Source: Azophilus sp964572185
Lineage (GTDB): Bacteria; Pseudomonadota; Gammaproteobacteria; Pseudomonadales; Azotimanducaceae
Assembly (NCBI GenBank): GCA_964572185.1
Contig: CAZNFI010000039.1
Span: 1-20,497 of the forward strand
Length of the DNA: 20,497 nucleotides
Direction: 5' to 3'
Part shown: in pieces, positions 1 through 6,435 of the stretch
How the letters are laid out: each line of letters opens with the position of its first letter
Position numbering within the stretch: position 1 is the stretch's first letter
Made by a program: the position numbers and the translations under genes
Notes under the pieces: model-generated
Databases searched by the model: none
What the model was told of the DNA's origin: nothing
What the model saw: only the letters and a program-made list of their open reading frames with translations

Positions 1-282
1 TGCCAACGACAGCGCCAGAGCGCTGCCGCCGGTGTCATCGCCACCGGGCTGCAAGTTGATGTCGTCCAGTGTCCCAGGGCCGGTGTCGATGTCGGGGAAT
101 TCATACTTGACCGGCTTCAGCCTGGAAAGAACCTCCAGCAAGCCCGTCTTTATGATGGGCTCCACGATCAGCCTGTTGCCTTCCTTGCGGACAATCGCCT
201 CATCGCCCTCAAGCTCGAACAATCGGCGTGAGCAGATCACCGACAACCACGCATACCCTCTCGCACCCGGCGCGACCGGCAT
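1..282 (-). pseudogene. Truncated AbrB/VapB-type antitoxin fragment (partial at left edge)
   Basis: An open minus-strand frame runs from an ATG at 282 off the left edge with no stop. From about base 222 leftward it reads FELEGDEAIVRKEGNRLIVEP and then a segment with KYEFPDID and LDDINL. This resembles the second half of the small AbrB/MazE-fold (VapB-type) antitoxins: the last swapped-hairpin strand followed by the acidic toxin-binding tail. The usual first half of that domain, with a GNSQAVRLP-like motif, is missing. What precedes the match (WLSVICSRRL) is unlike the family, and neither other minus frame supplies the missing part. I infer a 5'-truncated, probably non-functional antitoxin gene, with any toxin partner beyond the window. 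The frame also reads on past the normal family end (after DDINL) to the window edge, which fits loss of constraint. It could instead be a chimeric gene with a new N-terminus. No ribosome binding site was evident. Confidence 0.45.
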
Positions 283-448
283 CCCGGTCAAACAGATCCA
301 GTGTCGAAACTAATCTGCCAGTGCATTGTCTAAGGGGCTCGGATAGAGGGTTTGACAGGGAAGCAACCTCTTTCGTGTGCCTTACCGCTCCGGTCGCCGG
401 CGCAACAGTGGTTATCCGCGCGTTGCGCCAGTCGCGAACACTCAAAGC

Positions 449-453
449 AAAGG
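449..453 (+). promoter_or_regulatory. Ribosome binding site supporting a TTG start at 463
   Basis: AAAGG lies nine bases before the TTG at 463. It is modest but better placed than anything before the upstream in-frame TTG at 352, where the purine run sits one base from the codon. It decides the start chosen for the large unknown gene that follows. Confidence 0.35.
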
Positions 454-462
454 CAGCAAGTT

Positions 463-2847
463 TTGGACCCAGCACCATTCAATGCCCAGAGCTTTCGCGC
501 TCTGGTCGGGGGCGTCGACGGCAGTGCGACGCTGGCGTTCACAAGAAACCAAGCGCGCGAAGCGACCGGCATCACCGCAAACTCCAGGCTGATTGCACGG
601 TTCATCGCGCGGTTTCGAACGGCAGAGAACAACCAACTGACCGATCGCTTTATCGGGGCGCTTCGCCAGCAATTCGGCCAGTCGTTGACCGACAGCGTGA
701 TCACGTCAAGCAGCTTGAGTAGCGAACTCGGTCGCGGCAATCCGCTGCGTGCCCGTCATGTGGCGCAATTGTACGATCGCACGGAACGGGCCCGTACGAT
801 GAACAGGGCCGCGAACGACGGGTTGATCGAGGCGATCGGGCGGGCCGGCGATGAGCGTGCGGCGCCGTTGCCCGGCATCGCCCTGCCCGGTGAGCAGATC
901 GACTTTCTGGCCGCAAAGCACTATCGCGAGAATCCCACCGTTGCGGTGCTGCTCGATCCCGACCTGATTGCCCGCAAGGTCCAGAACGAAATTCGGGAGC
1001 GGAGCGGTGACGGCAGATACCGGGTTACCTGCCAGGAAGTCACCGACATGATGGCCGACATGATCATTGACGATCTGGACGAGGCCTTTCGGGCAGCTCG
1101 ACAACGCGCCATCGCGGCATTGTCGCTGCACAGCCCGAACAGTGTTGCCCGGCTCGCGCTTGCAGGCGCCCTGGCAAATCACGAATCGCCATTGGCGTGG
1201 GTCGAGGACAACCTGACGACGGATGCGCTGGACGCATACTCGGAAGCACTGTGCAAGGGCATCCGGCGGGGCCATATCGCGGCCGACAGGCTCGACGATA
1301 CAGCCGCACTCGAGGCCTTTGCCGTGGCGGAGGCGAATCGGCTCTCCTGCGAACGGGAAGCGGCTCGCAAGCAGCTCGACCGACTTGACCTGGCCGACGA
1401 CTGCGATGCGTCCGCCAGGGCCGCACTCAAGTTCCAGTTGACCGTCGATTCCCTACCGGTACAGCTCGTGTCGCCCTTGGCGCGGGCCTACGGTCTGGTG
1501 AAGGAAGACCTGGCGCGGCTGGGCGGTCGCCAATCCAGGGTGCAACTGCAGAAAATCATCCGGCGTGTCAGCGAGGCAATTTCGGAGGCGTTCAGGCAAT
1601 CGGGCATCGATGTCAGCGTGGAAAACCAGAATATGATGTACGTACAGGCCTGGCGATTCCTGCTCGCTCCGGGCGGTGAGTCCGGTGCGGCTTCGATTCT
1701 TCGCCAATTCCAGGGCTCCCGGAGCCTGCTTCGGGACATCTGCGAAGGCGCAAACTGGTATCGGGTGGAGTTTCCGAGCATCCAGGCATGGAGCCGGTTC
1801 GCTGCCGTGGGCAACGTTGAATCGAACCCGCGGTCGCCGGACCGACGGGCATCTCCCGGCAGCTCCGCCAGCACCCCCAAGGACGCCAGGCACGCGGTCA
1901 CGGTCTGCTCGACCTTGCTGCTTTCCCTGCACACGGTGGTCAACGAGAAGCTGCGCACGGCGAACCGGGTTGTGCCGCTGGGGTGCAACGCAAAACCGAG
2001 CGATGCGGCGGTCGCGGCCCTGCGCGACCTGGGCGTCCCCTTTCCCGCTCCCGACCGGGTAGGCCGGGCAAACCGCCAGGTGTCGCTGTCGAAGCACCAG
2101 CGGCGGGAGATCAATGCACAGTTGCATGACCAGTTGACCGACAGCGCCCGGCAAGGCGTCGATGTTTTCGGGTTGACGAAAGGGTGCGGACAGGATCTCA
2201 AACGGGACCATGCGCGTTACCTTGGCCAGCAGCGACGGGTCGGTTCAGGCCGCGCCTGTAACCGGTACTACATCGACAGTGACCGGTGTCTACCCCAGGA
2301 CCCGGATACGGTGAGCCTGGCAATGCGGCGATTCTGCACCGAGTGGAACAGCCGGGGCGAGGCTGCCGTGAACCACGAATTGCTGCGCAATGTTTCGGCG
2401 ATGGCCCATGGCGCCACCTTCGATTCCGTGCATGCCGCCTGCATGGACCCGGCTCGCCCGGAGCTGGCGCTGATGAACGGCCAGATTCACGGCATCGTCC
2501 AGCACACCAGCTACCGGTTGTCGAGGACGGCGAGCAACGAACCTCGATTGCATCTCGAGCGTTTGCTGAGGCCTTGCTGGTACGAACCGCAGTACCGGTG
2601 TTCGTCCGCCGATGTTGCCGATGGCGGGGCAAACGAATCAGGCGGCGATCGACCCGTCTCGCTGAACCCGACACGGAGCAGTTTTCGAACCAGGATCGAG
2701 GTGAAGTTCGATCCCCAGACCCAGACTCCCTTCGTTTACAAGGTCAGGCTCAGTTACAACCTGGTCGAGGGCATCCACGCCAGCAACGCCTTTCCCTTCT
2801 ATATTCCCAACCCCAATCGCCCGCTGGGCGACGCGCTATCGCAGTAA
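463..2847 (+). CDS. Large protein of unknown function, paralogue A
   Basis: I do not recognise this family. The frame is open from 352, but I place the start at TTG 463 (794 residues). There an AAAGG is well spaced, the length approaches the 773 residues of the homologue at 17689-20010, and the N-termini then align (SRLIARF near residue 44 with SGRFAKW in the homologue). The protein looks soluble, with no signal peptide or membrane segment. The N-terminal third is rich in Ala, Arg and Leu and probably helical. The middle holds ENQNMMYVQAWRFLLAPGG (about residues 387-405). The most conserved block, about residues 514-707, includes FPAPDRVGRANRQV, RYYIDSDRCLPQDPDTV (about 601), RRFCT, VNHE, SAMAH.ATFD.VH..CMD, RLHLE and RPCWY. 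Shared His, Cys, Asp and Glu in these motifs could form an active or metal site; that is inference. Relative to its homologue it has a Ser/Pro/Arg-rich insert near residues 456-475. Its 3' end overlaps the convergent phosphotransferase gene by 12 bp. Confidence 0.85.
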   Translation: MDPAPFNAQSFRALVGGVDGSATLAFTRNQAREATGITANSRLIARFIARFRTAENNQLTDRFIGALRQQFGQSLTDSVITSSSLSSELGRGNPLRARHVAQLYDRTERARTMNRAANDGLIEAIGRAGDERAAPLPGIALPGEQIDFLAAKHYRENPTVAVLLDPDLIARKVQNEIRERSGDGRYRVTCQEVTDMMADMIIDDLDEAFRAARQRAIAALSLHSPNSVARLALAGALANHESPLAWVEDNLTTDALDAYSEALCKGIRRGHIAADRLDDTAALEAFAVAEANRLSCEREAARKQLDRLDLADDCDASARAALKFQLTVDSLPVQLVSPLARAYGLVKEDLARLGGRQSRVQLQKIIRRVSEAISEAFRQSGIDVSVENQNMMYVQAWRFLLAPGGESGAASILRQFQGSRSLLRDICEGANWYRVEFPSIQAWSRFAAVGNVESNPRSPDRRASPGSSASTPKDARHAVTVCSTLLLSLHTVVNEKLRTANRVVPLGCNAKPSDAAVAALRDLGVPFPAPDRVGRANRQVSLSKHQRREINAQLHDQLTDSARQGVDVFGLTKGCGQDLKRDHARYLGQQRRVGSGRACNRYYIDSDRCLPQDPDTVSLAMRRFCTEWNSRGEAAVNHELLRNVSAMAHGATFDSVHAACMDPARPELALMNGQIHGIVQHTSYRLSRTASNEPRLHLERLLRPCWYEPQYRCSSADVADGGANESGGDRPVSLNPTRSSFRTRIEVKFDPQTQTPFVYKVRLSYNLVEGIHASNAFPFYIPNPNRPLGDALSQ

Positions 2848-3870
2848 CTCGAACGCGTTCAGTTCGTCCAGGGCGCTCATTGCGTTACCCATCAGTACGC
2901 GGCCCAGGGCCCGGCCCCGCTCGTTCCCCGGGTCGGCCTGCCCGGCGATGCTGACGGCGAAACACAGCAGGTACAGCGCGCACACGCGGTAGCGCTGGCG
3001 GCAGCGGGCCAGGTCGTAGTCGATGCCACGGCGGGTGAGCTCCGAGTGATAGCAAGCCACCAGGTCCTGCTGTGCGCGCACGGCGGGCGGCACGCTCTGG
3101 GTGATGAAGTAGGCCAGGTCCTGCTCCGGGGCCGAGGTGCAGATCGACTGCCAGTCGAACAGCACGAGTTCGTCGCCGTCGAAGAACATGTTGTCCAGGC
3201 GCACGTCCACGTGCGTCATGCAAACCGGATCCTGGCACATCTCGTCGAGCAGGCGGCCCACCGCTCCCGGCATCTTCTCACCGGCGATCCGGGAACTCTC
3301 GGGTATCAACTCGGGAAACATGGCGTTCACCGCCGGCCAACCCACCTCGAAGGCGTAGATCATGCCGTCGCGCTGGGCCGGGTTGTTGTGCGAGATCAGC
3401 TCGGGAAACCGGTCGGTCTGCCAGGTGCTGGCGTGCAGGCCGGCCACCGAGGAGAGTACCGAGCGTGCTTCAGCCAGGGTGCAGCCGGCCACCTGGTCGG
3501 CAAGGCGCAGATGCCCCAGATCCTCAAGCAGCAGGACGAATTCGTCGCCGCCCGGGTCGACCGCCGCGAAAAAACAACTCGGCGTGCGCAATTCCACCTG
3601 TTCCGCGATGCCCTGGTAGAACATCACTTCGCGCCCATACATGTTGTAGGTGTTGGCGATGGAACGATTGGTGGCGTTGGGTGTCGGGAACTTGGCGATC
3701 ACCGATGGCGGGTTGCCGGCCGCCGTGGTCAGCTTGAGCCGTGTCACCAGGGCAATGATGCCTGCGCCTTCGCCCAGACGCTCCACTTCGAAGCCCCGTA
3801 CCGAAAAGCCGAGCGCCTCGCTCAGCCACTCGCTGGTGAGAGCTTCCGGGGTGGTGGGAAAGTCAGCCAT
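2836..3870 (-). CDS. APH-fold (aminoglycoside phosphotransferase-like) kinase
   Basis: This 344-residue cytoplasmic protein belongs to the APH/choline kinase-like superfamily. The ATP lysine is probably K60 in VIAKF. A Brenner-type catalytic motif is seen as THVDVRLDNMFF (H220, D222, N227), and the metal-binding Asp as LFDWQ (D239). The usual HGD is HVD here. Members of this branch often sit in lipid, steroid or acyl-CoA catabolism loci and phosphorylate small hydroxylated substrates, but the substrate of this one is unknown. The long upstream open frame is read-through; ATG 3870 (MADFPTTPEALTSEWL) gives a normal family length. It lies 32 bp after the stop of the TonB-dependent receptor on the same strand, so the two are probably co-transcribed and the enzyme may act on material the receptor imports. 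Its last codons overlap the end of the convergent unknown gene by 12 bp. Confidence 0.85.
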   Translation of the reverse strand: MADFPTTPEALTSEWLSEALGFSVRGFEVERLGEGAGIIALVTRLKLTTAAGNPPSVIAKFPTPNATNRSIANTYNMYGREVMFYQGIAEQVELRTPSCFFAAVDPGGDEFVLLLEDLGHLRLADQVAGCTLAEARSVLSSVAGLHASTWQTDRFPELISHNNPAQRDGMIYAFEVGWPAVNAMFPELIPESSRIAGEKMPGAVGRLLDEMCQDPVCMTHVDVRLDNMFFDGDELVLFDWQSICTSAPEQDLAYFITQSVPPAVRAQQDLVACYHSELTRRGIDYDLARCRQRYRVCALYLLCFAVSIAGQADPGNERGRALGRVLMGNAMSALDELNAFELLR

Positions 3871-3902
3871 GCATCGATGCTCCCGCCGAATCGGTCGATG
3901 TG

Positions 3903-6164
3903 TCAGAACCGGGCGACAATCTCGCCACCCACCTGCATCAGCTTGCCCGGGTACGACCCGTAGGCGCCGTCCCACAGCGGCATGTCGAACAGCGCCGTGG
4001 CGTAGTGTTCGTCGGTCAGGTTGCGGCCGAACAGGGCGATCTCGAAATGCTCCGAAGGTTGCAGGGCGATGCGCGCATTCAGCAGCCCGTAGGCACGGTG
4101 CCTGGTATTGGGGTCGAGGTCGCCGTCGAGAATGTTCTTGTCGCGCCAGATGTACTCGGCCCTGACGTAGCCCGGCATGGTGCCGGCGGTGAAGTTGTGC
4201 TGGCCGACGATCGAGAAACGCCACTTGGGGCTGCGGTTGATCGGCTCGCCGGACAGGTCCTGACCGCCCTGGGCATCGATACAGGTGCCGGCGGCTATGC
4301 CTACCTTGGAGCAGGGCGCGCCCTCGAACTCGTCGAACTCCGCGTCCACGTAGGCCACGTTGACCGCAATGGCGCCGCCTTCCCAGGGCGCCGCATCGAG
4401 CCCCAGTTCCAGCCCGCTCGTATGCACCACACCGGCATTGGTGAGGATGAAACCGGAACTGCCGTCGAAGGCGGCGGCCTGGAAATCGCGAAACTCGGAG
4501 AAGAACGCGGTGGCCGTGAACGCCAGCGTGTTGTCCAGTGCCGAGAGCTTCAGCCCGACTTCGAAGTTGTCGACGATTTCCGGGTCGAGTACCGATTCCT
4601 GGGGGTCGCCGACCCAGATGGAACTGGCGATGGTGTTGTTGATGCCGGAACCCTTGTAGCCGCGCGAATAGGAGCCGTAGATCATCATGTCCTCGGACGG
4701 GTAGAACTGCAGGCCGACCCGGCCCATCCAGTCGGTGTCCCGGTTGGACGCTTCCTGCTCCGGGAAGTCGCCCACCGGCCAGAAAACGAAATTGCCCACC
4801 AGGTCGCCGCGCACCTTGATCTTCTCGCGCAACAGGCGCGCTCCGGCGAAGCCGGTCCACCGATCGCTGAACTTGTAGGTGGCATCGCCGAACACGGCGA
4901 TGTTTTCCACCTGCACGTTGCTGGTCCAGGTGGAGCGGAAGAACAGCGGAACGGGGCTGCCGAACAGGATCGTACAGATGGTCGAGCAGCCCTCGAGAAT
5001 CGTCTGCTCGTCGAGATCCAGGTCGTAGTAGTAGAAGCCGAGCAGGTATTCCAGGTCGCCGCCGGTCGGCGAGACCAGCTGTAACTCCTCGCTGAACAGC
5101 TTCATGTCGTGAGTGAGCCCGCCCTGGACGAAATCGTTGGGATAGGCATCGACGTCGTTCCACTCCCGCTGGTCCCAGGTGCGGTAGCCGCTGATCGACT
5201 TGAGCGTGTGCCCGCTGGCGAACTCCCAGGCCAGTTCCCAGACACCGTGGAAGGTCTCGGTGTTTTCCAGGGCCGGCCCGTCCGACATGGTTTCCGTGTT
5301 CTTTGCACCCACCATCAGGCCGCTGGCATTGATTTCGGGAACCAGGAAACCGCCGGTCAGCGCACCCACCACGTTGGGGTCGAGCACGGTAATCGCTCTC
5401 GAGCAGCAATCGTTCTGCTGGTCTTCCAGCGAAACCGCCATGTTGAACGTGAAGGGGCCGTTTTCGAACGCGGTCTTCAGCCGTACGCCCCAGCGCTCCT
5501 TCTTGTTGTCTTCCGAACCCTTGATCAGGTTGTCGAGAATGCCCTGGTTCTGGTCCAGGGTGTAAAACGACAGGCGCGCCTTCAGGCTGTCGGTGAGCGG
5601 GCCGCTGAGCACGCCTTCGATGCGGTACTCGTCGTATTCCGTCTCGTAGCTGAGCTTGCCCTCGCCTTCGAACTCGTCGGTGGGGTCGTTGGTGACGATG
5701 TTGAGCAGGCCGGCCGAAACATTCTTGCCGAACAGCGTGCCCTGCGGGCCGTTCAGCACTTCGATGCGCGCCACATCCCAGAAATCCACCAGTGCCGAGC
5801 CGCCGGGCCCCGCGGCCACCTGGTCGACCACCACGCTGACGCTGTTCTCGAAGGCGCTGGCAAAGGCGCCGCCGCCCACGCCCCGCAGATTGAGCGCCTG
5901 ACCCGAGGTGCTGACGCCGCCCATGTACACCAGCGATGGAGAGACCTGATACAGATCCCTGACGTCAAACAGGCCTTCGAGTTCCTCTTCGGTCAACAGG
6001 TCGAGGGAAACGGGCACGTCGAGCACGTTCTGCTCGCGCCGCTGTGCGGTGACGACGATTTCCTCGAGTTCACCGGCGCTCTCGGCGACGGCCGGAATCG
6101 GCGCACCGTAAAGCCCGGCAACTATGACTGGAAGCGAAAGCAAGGTTGTTCTGGCAAGGCGCAC
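3903..6164 (-). CDS. TonB-dependent outer-membrane receptor
   Basis: A 753-residue TonB-dependent receptor for energised uptake of a substrate across the outer membrane. I take the GTG at 6164 as the start, although the frame stays open to 6371: GGGAG sits eight bases upstream and the product then begins with a classic signal peptide (MRLARTTLLSLPVIVAGL, probable cleavage after AVA near residue 27). The TonB box region reads EEIVVTAQRR (about residues 34-43). A plug domain follows, with LNLRGVG and NGPQGTLFGKNVSAGLLNIVT, then a long beta-barrel ending in the aromatic terminus VARF. The EIVVTAQ leader is common in receptors of sphingomonads and marine gammaproteobacteria that take up complex organics rather than siderophores; this is knowledge of the family, and the ligand here is not determinable. 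It is divergent from the PQQ dehydrogenase operon and upstream of the phosphotransferase, which suggests catabolic uptake. Confidence 0.93.
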   Translation of the reverse strand: MRLARTTLLSLPVIVAGLYGAPIPAVAESAGELEEIVVTAQRREQNVLDVPVSLDLLTEEELEGLFDVRDLYQVSPSLVYMGGVSTSGQALNLRGVGGGAFASAFENSVSVVVDQVAAGPGGSALVDFWDVARIEVLNGPQGTLFGKNVSAGLLNIVTNDPTDEFEGEGKLSYETEYDEYRIEGVLSGPLTDSLKARLSFYTLDQNQGILDNLIKGSEDNKKERWGVRLKTAFENGPFTFNMAVSLEDQQNDCCSRAITVLDPNVVGALTGGFLVPEINASGLMVGAKNTETMSDGPALENTETFHGVWELAWEFASGHTLKSISGYRTWDQREWNDVDAYPNDFVQGGLTHDMKLFSEELQLVSPTGGDLEYLLGFYYYDLDLDEQTILEGCSTICTILFGSPVPLFFRSTWTSNVQVENIAVFGDATYKFSDRWTGFAGARLLREKIKVRGDLVGNFVFWPVGDFPEQEASNRDTDWMGRVGLQFYPSEDMMIYGSYSRGYKGSGINNTIASSIWVGDPQESVLDPEIVDNFEVGLKLSALDNTLAFTATAFFSEFRDFQAAAFDGSSGFILTNAGVVHTSGLELGLDAAPWEGGAIAVNVAYVDAEFDEFEGAPCSKVGIAAGTCIDAQGGQDLSGEPINRSPKWRFSIVGQHNFTAGTMPGYVRAEYIWRDKNILDGDLDPNTRHRAYGLLNARIALQPSEHFEIALFGRNLTDEHYATALFDMPLWDGAYGSYPGKLMQVGGEIVARF

Positions 6165-6172
6165 AATGAAAT

Positions 6173-6177
6173 CTCCC
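6173..6177 (-). promoter_or_regulatory. Ribosome binding site deciding the GTG start of the TonB receptor
   Basis: On the minus strand GGGAG lies eight bases before the GTG at 6164. The combination of this site and an immediate signal peptide excludes the longer 822-residue reading. Confidence 0.6.
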
Positions 6178-6360
6178 ACGTTGAATAGGTACCTCGTTTG
6201 GGTGGGCAAGGATTGCCTCCCTTTTTTTCCTCGCGTTTCCCGGTGCGCCTCGGGTTTGCTCACGGCCCGGGCGGTGAGCCCCGCACAGGCGCGGGGCGGC
6301 CCATTGCCACCGACCGAACGCGCATGGCCGTGCAAAACGGTGCAGAAAACACGGGTTTTA

Positions 6361-6394
6361 GTATCTTGCACTTAAATTGGTAATGTAAAGATAC
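6361..6394. promoter_or_regulatory. Inverted repeat in the divergent receptor/PQQ dehydrogenase promoter region
   Basis: GTATCTT (6361-6367) and AAGATAC (6388-6394) form a perfect 7-bp inverted repeat with a 20-bp AT-rich centre, in an otherwise GC-rich 271-bp space between divergent genes. Reading leftward, TTTACA (complement of 6384-6389) followed after 18 bases by GATACT resembles a sigma-70 promoter for the TonB receptor. Reading rightward, TTGCAC (6366-6371) could be a -35 for the PQQ gene with a poor -10. The half-site spacing of about 2.5 helical turns could suit a dimeric regulator bridging two sites. No regulator gene is in the window, so operator function is inference. Confidence 0.35.
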
Positions 6395-6435
6395 ACGGCC
6401 ACTGGACAATCGATTTCCGGCAACAGGGGTGCTGC

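Noticed and set aside
352..380. Perfect TTGACA (352-357) as a -35 box for the unknown gene at 463
   Set aside because: At 16-18 bp spacing the downstream hexamers (such as GTGTGC) do not resemble a -10 element, so a promoter call is not supported.
3871..5409. Upstream in-frame extension of the phosphotransferase to 857 codons
   Set aside because: The extension is a shifted frame of the TonB receptor gene. The APH domain begins immediately after ATG 3870 and has normal length from there.
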